The translations under genes and the position numbers were made by a program. The notes under the pieces were generated by a model. That model worked only from the letters and a program-made list of their open reading frames with translations, searched no databases and was not told where the DNA came from. Below, in pieces: positions 12,301 through 24,500 of a stretch of 64,000 nucleotides of DNA; position 1 is the stretch's first letter; each line of letters begins with the position of its first letter. Source of the DNA: Saururus chinensis (taxonomy: Eukaryota > Streptophyta > Magnoliopsida > Piperales > Saururaceae); the NCBI GenBank assembly GCA_035235625.1, contig CP141145.1, forward strand, positions 35,568,668 to 35,632,667. The letters are read 5' to 3'.

Positions 12301-12430
12301 TAGTTGTCCCAAAAACTTTCTGTTTTACAAGCTCTTAAGGCATAAACATGTACCTAGATTTCAAATTAAACCTGCTCTATTGGAAATAATTAGCCCAAGG
12401 GAAGTATTTTTCCTTCCTACTCTTTATTGA
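9377..12430. other. Intergenic, no gene recognised
   Basis: AT-rich sequence with short, unconvincing open frames on both strands. A CATGCC triplicate lies near 11984-12003 in a C-rich stretch with open frames on both strands. The segment 11207-11310 has weak inverted similarity (CATCTCCAACT against AGTTGGATGATG), which may be an old MITE. From 11385 to 11510 the sequence is extremely AT-rich. Confidence 0.45.
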
Positions 12431-12593
12431 CAATGAGCCCAACATGAGCTATACACGAGAGTTATTTATCCACGACAGTGTATACACTAGTGTTTGTTAT
12501 TGTTAATATAACTGATGATAACATTTACACCGTCGATCTTAAATATTAACAGCTCTTCATGTATAATTTACACTGGGTTCATTTCGAGAGAGG
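12431..12593. mobile_element. Possible small MITE with ~30-bp inverted ends
   Basis: The left end begins AATGAGCCCAACATGAGC and the right end, reverse-complemented, begins AATGAACCCAGTGTAAAT. The two arms remain alignable for about 30 bases with several mismatches (both end near TATACA-GA-GAG). A related AATGAGCCC word occurs near 17910. No target duplication was established. Confidence 0.35.
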
Positions 12594-15470
12594 AGCATAC
12601 AAAATTCTTCCTAGCCCAAGCTAACTAAATACCCTCAATTTAGCCAAATAGTTCTGAGTAAATTATAGTTTTCATTAAAAGGTGTCACGCGACTTTAAAC
12701 TGTCCTTTATCTTTGGTTATAAAATGCGAGGTAGGCCCTCAATCTTTAAATCACTATCAAATGTTTGATTAAAAAACTTTTGGCTTCAGCCCGCATCAAG
12801 AGAGGCAATTTTCTAAGCACAGTAGAGAATCATGAAGATTCCATCATATCTATTAAACAAAATCAAATTCATGATTGAAGCCCACATCTCCCTTCGCATG
12901 CTCTTCATTTGAACTTTACAGTTGTTTTCCTTCAATGATTCCTTAAACCCTAAACCCTTTTGAGATCGTACAGAACCGAATTCTCTGCACACTCTTTTTT
13001 GGGAAAGCTCCAAGTTGCTGCAGCGCCATCAGCTTGAGTGACTGGTGAGCTCAACCAATGAACTTCCCACAGACTTAAATGTGTCCTAACCCCAAATTAA
13101 AAAAAAATTAAAGCTTCTCTAGTACCCATAATGCAAAAGTTGGTGTGACAAGTTCATGAGCCAAGGCATTACTAAATAAAGTGATTAACTTTCCTGATCA
13201 CAAGCTCAACTTTTTCATTATATTATTACGGAACTATCCCATCAAGAATCCCATACGTGGGTGGCATAGTCAAAACTCAAAAGGCCACCAACCTGGAGAA
13301 AAGTCACTGGGGCCTTCGAAATTTTAAGTTATCATAATCTGGCCTACTTTAGTGTTCTATATGCATACCTTTTATGCACAAATTATTCAACTAAAAAGCT
13401 TTCTGAAATAATAATTTATTCAACCAAAGCAGCATTTTTTCAGATAGTTACTGTTGTAACTAGACTGAGTAGTCTAGAGAACAGAGCCATATTGTTCAGC
13501 CCAGAGAGTTCTACATGATCAGGCTGGAGTGCAGTTGGATCTGCCACCCCAATGCTCTGGGTCCTGCAAGATATGATAATTGAGATAATAATGCAGATAG
13601 ACATCGCCAACGTCGTTGCATGGAGATAAACACATGCTCCTTCCACTTCTAGTATGCTGGAGTCGGAGGCAATTTGCCCCACTGGGACTGCATGGAAAGC
13701 AGCGCAAGTCCCACATGCATGTGCCCCCAGGAGGGTCCGACCCCCCCGTGCATGCAGCCACCGGCGTGGGGCTCCCACCATCCCCGAGACAGCGAAATCA
13801 GACTTACAATGCGCAGTATCAATTAGGCCAATTCCGATTACCAAGATTCAAGACCGGGGACAAAGTATTAACTTCCGTTTGATTTTCCAACACTTGAGTA
13901 CGGATGATGTTAGGGATGTAAGAAACAGTGTTAGGACCACGGTGGCGGTTCTTAGTGTTATATAGAGACCAAAACCCACATTTCTTTGGTCATGTTGATG
14001 TAACAGGAACTCTTGCGCACATTTGTTTGGGCTATGAGTTGGAACTTTCAGCACGAGGATGCTGACCAGACTGGAGTTTTGATCCCCTAGTGTTAGGGAT
14101 GTAAGGGACATGGTTTGGACCACGGATTTGGTGTTAGAGACCACAAACCCACACTTGTTGGCCTTGGCCGTCCATGTCACTAGCCTCTAGGGTTTGACAA
14201 ACAGCCAATTGGTTTTTTCGTATAGTAATTATAATTGGGAGTCCTTGTGAGGGATGATACCTGGCGAGGGATGGGCGAGTGGACCATTGCAGTCCACATC
14301 CTTGTGTGTAGGGGCCCAGGGTACTGCTCAATGTGCACACCTACTCACGTGGTAACAATGCTTCTCATCCTAGTCAGCCCGGTCCAGTGCCAAATGGCAC
14401 CACCCAGAGGAGATATTTCTCGGTCGCACTCCCTCTTCCCTAATGTTCCTGGAAATCGGACGAGGATGTGTGTCATCATGCTGACATAAACGTCTCTGCC
14501 TAATTTTAGGATAATTATTTTCTCGACCACTTACCATAACTAAATTGTAGGACTAGTGAATATGTAGAGGGGGAACTTGGAACCCTTTTGATCAAATCTC
14601 AAGCTTCACCCTGATCACTTCTTACTTATATGGCAGCTTCTTATTGTTGGTCACCAAATCTAGTAAGCACTCTAATTTTACAATATGTCATAAAAAATTT
14701 GAATCACAGTATGTATTGCATGGTATTTGATATTTTTTCTTAATTTAATTACCGGGGGAATTATGATCATGTGCTAATTTTACACACACATGCATGTAAC
14801 AGAATAATTACCCAGCCACCCATCATTGCTAGCTGCAATGCTAGGCTGGAGATTCAGGAGGCATTCATTGTATTCATATCCACAAGATAATATGAAGCGC
14901 ATCGATCTGTTGCATATGATTTTTCATCATATGTGTTTTCATAGATGAATGAATAGATTCTATCCACTGTCAGAACTCAGGCCCCTGTTTATTTTCCCTA
15001 CCGTCCAGCTATGAAAAAGTCAGGCAAGAGGTACTAGGAGAGAATGTGAGCGTGGGGGCATTCAAGTATGATCAAGACCTCCTCCTGGACCTCCTCCCCC
15101 TCCCCTCCTCCCTCACAGTATGGCAATGACAATGACTCCTTTGGCCCCCCAAAAATCTTGTGATGCCAGATTTTTTTTCACAACAACAAAAAAAAAAAAA
15201 TCATTAAATTAAATGTTCTTCTTTTCTCCTTTGATCTACATTTAATTCTTTGTGAGTCTAGTGCTCTTGTGGCGTTTGTTTTTATTTTTTGGGCTAGAGT
15301 GACTAGTGGACTTGTTGATTAATAAATGTATCACAACCAACACAAAGAAGGGAAAAGAACAGAAGGCGGCCCGGCTTATCATTGGACAGGGACCCTCCCC
15401 ATAGTCCAGTACCAGTTCCCCTTCACATGATGCACCTCTATTTCCCTTCCCATCAAATCTCCCCTCCTCC
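12594..15470. other. Intergenic, upstream of YUCCA
   Basis: No gene recognised. Two direct repeats lie at about 13905-13985 and 14089-14160. The stretch 13600-13800 is relatively GC-rich with open frames on both strands but no family match. From 15040 to 15130 there is C-rich, pyrimidine-rich sequence, and an A-run lies at about 15187. This is the probable distal promoter of the YUCCA gene. Confidence 0.4.
13905..14160. repeat. Pair of diverged direct repeats
   Basis: Copy 1 (13905-13985) and copy 2 (14089-14160) share TGTTAGGGATGTAAG, then a GGACCACGG block, then TGTTA-AGAGACCA-AAACCCACA. The spacing is about 185 bases. Sequence between the copies is not obviously related to either. Confidence 0.6.
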
Positions 15471-15471
15471 C

Positions 15472-15478
15472 TATAAAA
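15472..15478 (+). promoter_or_regulatory. TATA box of the YUCCA gene
   Basis: TATAAAA lies 117 bases before the ATG in a C-rich, pyrimidine-rich context typical of plant core promoters. Transcription would be expected to begin about 30 bases downstream, which gives a leader of roughly 90 bases. Confidence 0.6.
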
Positions 15479-15594
15479 CCCCCCCTTCACGTCCCCTGTT
15501 CACAACACCCAACTTCGCCATTGCCATCTTAAAACCTTCACAAGCAAACCCATCTCTCTCTTACAGTGCTAGCTTACTAGAAGTTGGGAGCATC

Positions 15595-17390
15595 ATGGCA
15601 TTCTTGCCAAGTGAAGATCAGCAGCAGGGCCTGCTTGCAGGGACGAGCCTCTGTGTGTGGGTAAATGGGCCGCTGATAGTTGGCGCAGGCCCATCGGGCC
15701 TTGCAGTGGGGGCCTGCCTCAAGGAGCAGGGCGTCCCCTTCGTCATCCTGGAGCGGGCCGACTGCATCGCCTCCCTGTGGCAGAAGTGCACCTACGACCG
15801 GCTGAAGCTCCACCTCCCCAAGCACCTCTGCCAGCTCCCCTTCATGCCCTTCCCCGAGGACTTCCCCGAGTACCCCACCAAGCTCCAGTTCATCCAGTAC
15901 CTCGAGTCCTACGCCGCCCACTTCCAGCTCAACCCGCGCTTCAACGAGTGCGTCCGCTCCGCCCGCTTCGACCAGACCTGCGGCCTCTGGCGCGTCTGCA
16001 CCGCCGCGGGCGTCGAGTACATCTGCCGCTGGCTGGTCGTAGCCACCGGCGAGAACGCGGAGATGGTCTTGCCCGAGTTCGAGGGGCTTGACCGGTTCGG
16101 TGGCCGGGTGGCCCACTCCAGGGAGTACAAGTCCGGGGAGGACTACCGGGGGAAGAGGGTGCTCGTAGTCGGCTGTGGCAATTCCGGCATGGAGATCTCC
16201 CTGGACCTCTGCAACCACAATGCCTTCCCCACCATGGTCGTCCGAAGCCCGGTCAGTACCCATCCAAATTTTCCATTTCCTTTTTTGCTATGGTTGGCGC
16301 TTTCATGATCATCTTTATGGTCATTAGCTGACATGCGTCATTCTTGATTGACAGGTTCATGTGTTGCCAAGACAGGTTTTTGGCAAATCGACGTTTGAGA
16401 TGGCTGTTTTTCTGTTGAAGTGGCTTCCTCTGTGGCTGGTGGACAAGCTCCTACTGATCCTGGCGTGGTTGGTGCTTGGGAAATTGGAGAAGTACGGCCT
16501 GAGGCGCCCTGCAATGGGCCCTCTGCAGCTGAAGAACTCTGTCGGCAAGACCCCTGTTCTGGACATTGGCACCATGGAGAAGATCAGATCAGGGGGCATC
16601 AAGGTAGTCCCAGAGATCAAACGGTTCTACCCTGGGAAAGCTGAGCTCGATAATTGCGAGGTTCTGGACATCGACGCTGTCGTTTTGGCCACTGGCTACC
16701 GCAGTAACGTCCCTTCATGGCTGCAGGTAAACATACGTTCTCTGTTTCTGCATCTTACCAAACAAATACCCACAAATAGTATAGGATTAGTGGGTCTATG
16801 TGTAATTAGTTAACCTTGTTATTGGGGAAGGTGGGGTTGATTTGATTAATGTTAAAAAAGGTTTGAAGACTGAAAGAGATTAAAAGGAAGTTAGATTGAA
16901 CTGACAGTCTGATAGGCTGGCATAAGGACGCTTCGAAGAGACAGGGGACTTCCTTTTCTCACATGGTTTCTTGTAAAGACTGCGGTACCACGTTACATGG
17001 GGAATGGGCCATCATTTTCTTGATGTGGAACCTTACTAGTTAAAAGAGAACATGAGTGGGGTTTGATTGGTGCACTTTTCTCTTTCTTTTGTGGGAAGAA
17101 TTGAGAAATAATCAGATGATTGGTCAGGCTTTAAAGTAATATTTCTTGCTGTTTATCTGCAGGAGAAGGAATTCTTTTGCGATAATGGGTTTCCAAAGCA
17201 GCCATTCCCAAATGGTTGGAAGGGCAAGGCTGGACTTTATGCAGTTGGGTTCACAAGGAGGGGGCTCTCAGGTGCATCTGCAGATGCAGTAAGAATAGCA
17301 CAAGATATTGGCACGGTATGGAAACAGGAAACCAGACAGACAAAACACTTCTTTGCCTGTCAGAGGCGCTGCATCTCAAAGCAGTCCTGA
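15595..17390 (+). CDS. YUC: YUCCA-type indole-3-pyruvate monooxygenase
   Basis: Three exons, 15595-16251, 16355-16726 and 17163-17390, join in phase 0 and encode 418 residues, the normal family length. YUCCA enzymes are flavin monooxygenases that convert indole-3-pyruvate to indole-3-acetic acid using NADPH and oxygen, the last step of the main auxin route. Visible motifs: FAD-binding GAGPSG (about residues 30-35), ATG at 150-152, the FMO-type F-x-G-x3-H-x3-Y (168-178), NADPH-binding GCGNSG (193-198) and ATGY (331-334). The ATG at 15595 is chosen because it follows the TATA box and pyrimidine-rich leader and gives the usual short N-terminus. The reading frame stays open upstream to 15382, but that part is leader-like. 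The first exon is very GC-rich, unlike its surroundings. Which YUC paralogue it is cannot be told from here. Confidence 0.95.
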
Positions 17391-18640
17391 GTCTTTTTCT
17401 CTTTCCTACTTGCTTTGTTTTTAAGCTACTGTAAATGGTGATTTCAAATGACTTGAGAGTGTAAATTAGTGTTAATAGACAAGTAAACCAGCCCTCTCCT
17501 GGTAGCCCAAGTTTTGACAGAGGAATGGGCTATTCTCAGTACAGAGGTAGAAGCTAGGAAAGGAGGACTTTTTCTTTATCTTGTGTTGTAACTCTTCTGT
17601 CTGTGTCTGTTTACCTTTGTACACCAAGCAGGATTTGTACGTAAGGATAAAGAAGAAAGTTCATTTTGAACTCATTGCACCGCCCTTGTTATCTTAAAAA
17701 CAATTTTTTTTACCTCTCTTTCGTTCTGAACGTTAATAAACGGGTATTTGGAACTTTTAGAGAGGTCGCGAGGCAACTCAGTGGCAATTTTGGGTGTTGA
17801 AAGACGTTGCGTTAGTCTCTTCTCCTACTTCATTCTTACCTTTTTTTTCTTCTTTTTTACCCTTTTTTCCTTCTTTTTTTGGAATAATTTTTTATGCTTT
17901 CACTCTCACAATGAGCCCTCTATAAGCAATGAGCCTAATATAAACAATGCATGTATAGAAATCTTTAATATTTGAGATTGATGACATATACATTAATATA
18001 TATTATTAGTATTAATGCTAATGTGTGCTAGTGTGTGCACCATCAATCACATGGATGAATGACTCTTATATACTCCTTATGCAATATTCATTGTCATAGT
18101 AAAACATTCAAAGTGCTTCCCTCCTTAGATCTCCCACCCTTAATCGTACTCTTCTATGTCAATTTCTACTTGTCCTCCTCGTCCTGGTTGTTCTCTCTCC
18201 TTTACAATTTGTTATCAAACCTTCTCCACTCTTTGTGTAACCATCCTCACCTACACCCTTCAACAACTTGTCTTTCCTAGTAATCATATTCTTCTCCCGC
18301 TTCTTCCTAGTTTTGGTGTTTGTATGCCCCATCCTCCTCCTAAGCCAATGAGAATTGAAGTAAAAGTGATAACTTTCTGGCGCTAGAGGTCCATTAGTGG
18401 TTTGGGTATCCCGATCTATAGGGTTTTGAGTAGAGGTCCTTTCTTAGGCTCCATGGGCATGCCCCCCTCTATGACACTTGTGGTTCCTCATCTTCATTGT
18501 GAAAGGTATGCACCTCACATGGTGTTTGTCTCTAGGAGTTTTCTTCGAGTCCAACTCTAGGATCACTTGGCCACTTGTTAGTTCATGGAGGAGCTTATTG
18601 GTTGCTATTCAACACCTAATCGAATATACGGAGATATATT
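17391..18640. other. YUCCA 3' flank and intergenic
   Basis: About 300 bases after the stop probably form the 3' untranslated region. T-rich stretches at 17840-17890. A word AATGAGCCC near 17910 resembles the end of the possible MITE at 12431. No gene recognised. Confidence 0.4.
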
Positions 18641-18693
18641 GTAAAATTTGATAATTTTCTAAATTCTCTATACTTGGTCACGTAGAAATAAGT

Positions 18694-19260
18694 GAATTTG
18701 ACCTTTCAGGTCTTTATGGTATAATAACTTCATTTATACATAGAATTTATATGTAAAACTTTATTATTAAATAGTAAACATAAATAGCTTTATAGAGCTA
18801 CCTAGGGTGAACAAATCGAAGCTAAGATGAATAAGTTATGATAGATGCAACATTAAGTAAGTTTTAAGGTATTTATAAAAAATAATGAATTTGACCTTTG
18901 GTCATTCTAAGGATAATAACTTATTCTATAGTTTAAATTTAAGTGTGAAATTTTAAAATAAAAACTAAACATACATAGCTTCGAAACACATCTAAAAATA
19001 TATAAATCAGAGTTTAGATAAAAAAGTTATTATTGTCTAAAGTTGGACTTGAGGTGTTATTGTCACTTGCAGAAGCCTGCAAATCTGACCTTTTGTCATT
19101 CTTAAGATAATAACTTTTTCTATAAAATGAGTTTTGATATGAAATTTTTGGATTATAAAATATACAAAAATATCTTCATAATGTCACCAATAATGCATTA
19201 ATTAGAGTTTGTATAATGAAGTTATGAATGTCCAAAGTTAGGACTTGGTGCAATTAGTAG
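18694..19260. repeat. Three diverged ~193-bp tandem units
   Basis: Units begin with GAATTTGACCTTT at 18694 and 18887 and with AATCTGACCTTTT at about 19082. Each contains a TAA-GATAATAACTT-TCTAT block about 15-20 bases later, a middle block with CATA-ATAGCTT or similar, and ends with an AAGTTAT block and a (T)AAAGTT-GACTTG block. The spacing is 193 and about 195 bases. Confidence 0.65.
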
Positions 19261-20276
19261 TTACTATCGGTGGGTTCATAGACGTGTCGATGACCTGCCG
19301 ATGGTTTGAGCTATTTTACGGCTTCACTCAAAAACCACCTAGATTGATGATTTTAAACTAGAATTTTATCTTCTTTGCCTTATAAGCGATTTTTAAGGCC
19401 TTTAGTTTCCATTTCTTTTAAAAAATCCCTCCAAATGAAGAAGAAAAAGATTAAGGGTTTTTCAAATCAAGAGAAATCAAATGATGAATATAATTATGTG
19501 GAGATTATCTGCATCACGCTTAAGGAAGGATTTTTATGTCGTGAAATAGGTCGAATTGCTAATCTTGTACTATGATTTAACATTGAATATGTATGTATAA
19601 TTTAAATTATAAAATTTATTAGATATGAAGGCATAAAAATATGATTTTTTGTAAATTCATGTCAGACAAAGTTAAGGAATCATGATTTCATGTTGGATTG
19701 TAAACCTTTATTCCATATTTTGGTATTGAAATGATTGTATGAGATATGTTTTGATTACTTGCATAATATAAAATTATATAAAGAATAATTATGAGATTTT
19801 GTTATGATTATGTTTAGATAATATGATATTCTCATGTTTAATGATTAATTGATATTGAGAATCATCATTTGTCATTATAGGAAGGTTATATATAGGAATA
19901 ATTATGATATGTCATCATATAGAGTAATTTTAGGAAGGGACAATTTCTGTTATTTCTTCCCGACTATCATCATATTCATCGACACATTGATGACATCATC
20001 GATGTCATAGAGGACATGACACTACTAATATTATTGAACATCAGCACATCAGTGTGTTATTAGCGGATCACCAGTAGTGAGGTCGATGCATCAATGAAGA
20101 TAATTGTCCTTATCTTCCCATTGTCGGTGAGTGTTCAACACCTCAAAGAGTTACTAATGGTCATCGATGACTTGGTTGACACATCTTGGTCGACACATCG
20201 ATAAGTCTGGTGAAAGTAAGCTAATTTTGGGTATTTTTAATAAGAATTATTATGAATGTTACGTTATTATTATAAG

Positions 20277-20741
20277 TAGGGTTGCGTCTCGGGTCAGGTT
20301 AAGTTAGGTTTTGCAGGACCCAACCCGACCCGAGATAGGAACCGAGTTCCTTGGACCCGACCCAAGATAAGAACCGAATATTTTTGGACCCGACTTGACC
20401 TGAAATAAAACCCAAAAACCCAAGAACCGAAATAGGAACCGAGATTGTATCTTGGGTCTGGTCAGTTCTAATAATTTAATCTAATTTGACATTGTATTAA
20501 ATTTGTTTTATCTATTAAAAATTATAAAAATTCATATAAAGAAGGTTAAATAAGATTTTATAAGTTAATTAGGAACTTGGGTAGATTTGGGGTCAGTTCT
20601 TTGGTTTTCACATGTTAAACCCGACCCAACCCAAGATTTACCCGGGTATTTATTTCTTGGACTCGACCCAACCCAACCGGGGTGAATCTCATATCGGTTC
20701 CATCCGGATCGGTTAGGGTTCGGATTTTAGATGCAACCCTA
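20277..20741. mobile_element. hAT-type MITE with perfect 8-bp target duplication
   Basis: The element begins TAGGGTTGCGTCT and ends AGATGCAACCCTA, which are inverted repeats with one mismatch. It is flanked by the identical octamer ATTATAAG on the left (20269-20276) and right (20742-20749). An 8-bp duplication and TAGGG-type ends are characteristic of the hAT superfamily. Length is 465 bp. The interior is rich in GACCCGACCC and AACCGA words on alternating strands and has no transposase. The intact duplication indicates a clean insertion without later edge loss. Confidence 0.9.
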
Positions 20742-21599
20742 ATTATAAGAAGTAATAATATATTATTTGATACATGAATTGTAATTATATGTGATGAATT
20801 ATCATTGGGTGTATGCACCTTTGTGTGTGAATATCATTGTAATGGATCATATCTTAAAACTAATGATGTCTTTTGGCATATAAGGTTAGAAGAACTCTTA
20901 TTGCCTTGGCTACTCAAGCGAATCTTTAGCCACATTGACGAAAATGGTTTGGTCTAACATTTTGGCTAAGATTTTCTTATGCTCTAAGAATAGGAGTTAT
21001 GTAAAATTGTTTCTATGATTCGAGAGTTATGTTCGAATAGACTAGAGCATTAAAAGATAATTCGTTCTATACAGCGTAATATAGGAAGTTTTGATGATCA
21101 TAGAAGTTGGAATCATAACACTAAGGTTTATGAACCCTGATGAGTCTTTACTTTATTACGTGGATGTGGTAAGACAAACTTTATAATACTAAGGTCGTAA
21201 TATGATGACCCAATATGTAGTAGTAGAACTTTTAGATGAGGTCATAGTGTCGTATAAAACCTTATGACTTATACTTATGGAGCAAAAGACTCCTAAGTAA
21301 GGTCATATTATAATTATGAAATCATGTGAAATGAAATTGTGAATATTATACTTATTGATCAACTTATGTGTTGTGGTGTTTATGATGTTATGTCTATTCT
21401 ACTTATGTATGATGATGATATATTTTGTTAAAGATGATGGATAATAATTTGTGATTATGTAGTATAATCATATGCATGGTTATTACATAGTACTTATTTA
21501 ACCATCATATTGGGTATATTTATATACTTAAATTCGTATGATGTAGGTTTCTTGTTGGGTTAAAATACATTTAGGACTTTTGATGTGCGACAACGACAA

Positions 21600-24500
21600 T
21601 ATTTATTAAGCTACTTAGAATGTTTAATATTTTTTACTTAAAGATAAATAACTTTAGGTACATGAGTACCAATTTGTTTGAATATATTAAAATATCTAGA
21701 CATGTACTTTGGGAAGACATTGTATAATTTAACTTAAATTATTAATGTACTTATGATGTAGTACATATATATTCAAAAAATTATTAGTTCATACCTAAGG
21801 ATAAGTTGTCAAATGATTAAAAAAAATTTTAAATTTATTTTTATTATTTTATTTATAAAAATAAATTTAAAAATTTTAAGACATGACATATATGCTTTGA
21901 GAACTGCACTATCGCATAGAGAGTGGTGGTGAATTGCATGACAATTTTTATCTTTATTATTTTTCTCTAAAGGTTATTGTTAAATGTGTGTGTTCTATGT
22001 TTTGGTTTGTCTCTGTCCTAACGTTTGTGGTTGGTATGGTTGATTTGGATTTATCATTTGTGGCTCCCTGCAACTTTTACGACGTAGTGGGCACTTATGT
22101 AAATAATTTTTTCAAAATGATCATGTACTTTCCTTAAAAAAAGTAGAAAACTATTATACATATGAAAAAATAGTTGCATGCAATTATTTCCTAATGGCTT
22201 CTTAAAAAGATAAAACGAAGATGGGACTCTCAGATGATTTTCCACCACACAAAAAGCAAGTATTCGAACCTTTGGTCCCACTTACATTTCATGTCTGGGG
22301 TCTACATTAGAAAGGAGATCTGAAAGTCACTTCAGATAGATCCTCATCAACCTCCACTCCAGTTGTTGTGCCAGTTGTATATTCAGGTCTCCATTATTTC
22401 ATGAGATAAAATAAAAGGTAAATTTTAGACATAAATCCTGCAAACTTTGAGTCTATTCAGGGACAGATCATGCAAAATTTGGAGTAATAACACCGAAACT
22501 TTTTGGATTCTGTTTGATTTCTATCCATCCACATATTCAGAAAAGTACTATAAAGGTAATTAGGAATATTTTAAGTTCCTTTTTCTTTCTTTACTTACTT
22601 TTCAGACGTCCTAATTACATTACATTACTTTCGTTGTATATTTGTGTACTCATGTTTGCTTTTCACAAGCACATCAACATACTTTTTGTGAAAAAATTAA
22701 AAAGGCCATACAGGAAGGTGGGATTATGGGAAACTTAAAAGTTAACCACTTCAAAAAATGATCCCTTCTGCCAAAAAAAATAACTTCTTTTAAGTTAATC
22801 ACTTCAAGACTAATGGGTTTTCAAATCCATTCCGACAGATTATAGTACCCTTGGATCGGATTTATCATATCGGTAAAAACTATCACTATTAAAAAGGTCA
22901 TAATCAATGGTTGTAGTAACATATGAAAATCTAATCATATTTAATGTCTCAAATTGAGTGTGATTCTAGCTGGTGGGACGATATGTTCTGAAAGAAAGGA
23001 AGATATTTAGATGCGCCTATATGCAATAAGCTAAAAATGAGCCCCTGGGCATGTGGCAAAAAAAACCGGCTCTAGCCTGTTACCTCTATCCGTTGGCTAC
23101 TACCTCTTTCTATGACCACGCGCCACTATACAATAGGGAGAGTTCATTGTAAAGAGGCTCATCGAAAAATCTCCCCTTCCGAAGCTTACTGTGCTGATAA
23201 ATGGGCTGCCAACCACGATTGCAGGAAAACAGAAGGGTGCCACATGGGGAATGGGCGAATGTCTATGATCACACTTCTCAATCGACAACAGTTGCCATCG
23301 CGGCCCGCCCATGCCTTGTCCTAAGCCCCATTGTACACATGTATACAGGACGACGCTGTTTCCGTACTCTAGCATCCGCCCCACCCCCCCCATCTGGAGG
23401 CTCAGCAATTGTGCTTGTTCATGTGTCAAGTGGAGGATTGCCAGGCACTGGCCCATGACTTCTTCTTTGTGGCTTAGCTGAAGCCACCCATCAACACCAC
23501 ATATTTTTCTGCCTCGTTCTCAAAGGATTGGGAGGATTGGACATATCCTTTCCATGATGCAGCCAAAATTTGTTTGTGGTTAATAAGGATATGCTAACAT
23601 GGGTGCGAACTGTAGGGTGTGCTAGCTGAAGTATGAAGGAATGAGACATGGGATATATGGGTGTTGTAAAACTTAATTAAATCTCGAAAGATGCATCTAT
23701 CTTATCCAGATAGCAACCTCTCTCTCTCTCTCTGTCACTCTCAAAATAGAAACGAAACCCACCCAGCGGTCATCCAGATAAATGTACGTCAATACCGAGT
23801 ACTGCATATTGGCATGCAAAGCCAACTAGTCACAGGCTTGTTCAATGCGTCCCTCACCTTGTCTCTCTCATTGTCATAAATTTCCGGCAACCTAGTGTTA
23901 GTATAACACAACAAACTTGTGGCTGAGCTCGAAGTTTGAATGATTCAGACGGTGAATTTTATCAGAAAATATTCACATAGATGATATATATTGAATGAGT
24001 ATTGATTGCCACAAACAATCTGCATTCAATTTAAACTTTAAACCTGCCAGATAGCGGCCGGATCCATTATCCATTCGTCTCTGGTACGTAGAACTCAGAA
24101 ACTTAGCAGAAAGCTAGCTGAACAAGAATCTCATTCAGCGGTGGAAACCGCAGTACGTACTAATTACCTCATGCATATATACTTGTTCGCTTCCATCGCA
24201 ATCACGTCTTCGTTGGGGTGTTTCTGAACGCCGACGGTAAACAGTTGAGACATGTCGGCCAGCCGCGGTCACGGTCAAAGAAACATATAGCAGAGCTCCA
24301 AATTAACGTTCGAACTTGCTACAAATGCCACTGCAAGTACGTATCAGCCATATTTGACTTTGCTTGGCAACCATCACCTGCAGTTCAAAGTTGACCTCCA
24401 CAAGTTGATGGTGGGACACACAGCACGCATGCATGCATGAGACATATTTTGTCCAGAAAAATTAAGAAGGGATTACCAAGGAGAAGTAATTGGTTGTAGC

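Larger units (their letters stand above)
18640..21600 (+). mobile_element. Old LTR-like remnant with internal repeats
   Basis: AT-rich sequence starting near TGTAAAATTTGATAATTTTC, containing a three-fold ~193-bp repeat (18694-19260) and a later segment with TTATAAG and CTTTAGTTTCC. This is the kind of structure I associate with long LTRs of Tekay/Del-like Ty3/gypsy elements in plus orientation. No internal coding domain is present, so it would be a solo or truncated LTR. It is interrupted by the hAT MITE at 20277-20741. The assignment rests on style of sequence, not on a matched partner LTR. Confidence 0.3.

Noticed and set aside
12944..12957. Telomere-like AAACCCTAAACCC
   Set aside because: Fewer than three repeat units; common as a telo-box word and not an interstitial telomere array.
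15577..16263. 228-codon minus-strand frame opposite YUCCA exon 1
   Set aside because: A shadow caused by high GC at third positions of the real exon; the composition is Leu/Val/Gly-rich without motifs.
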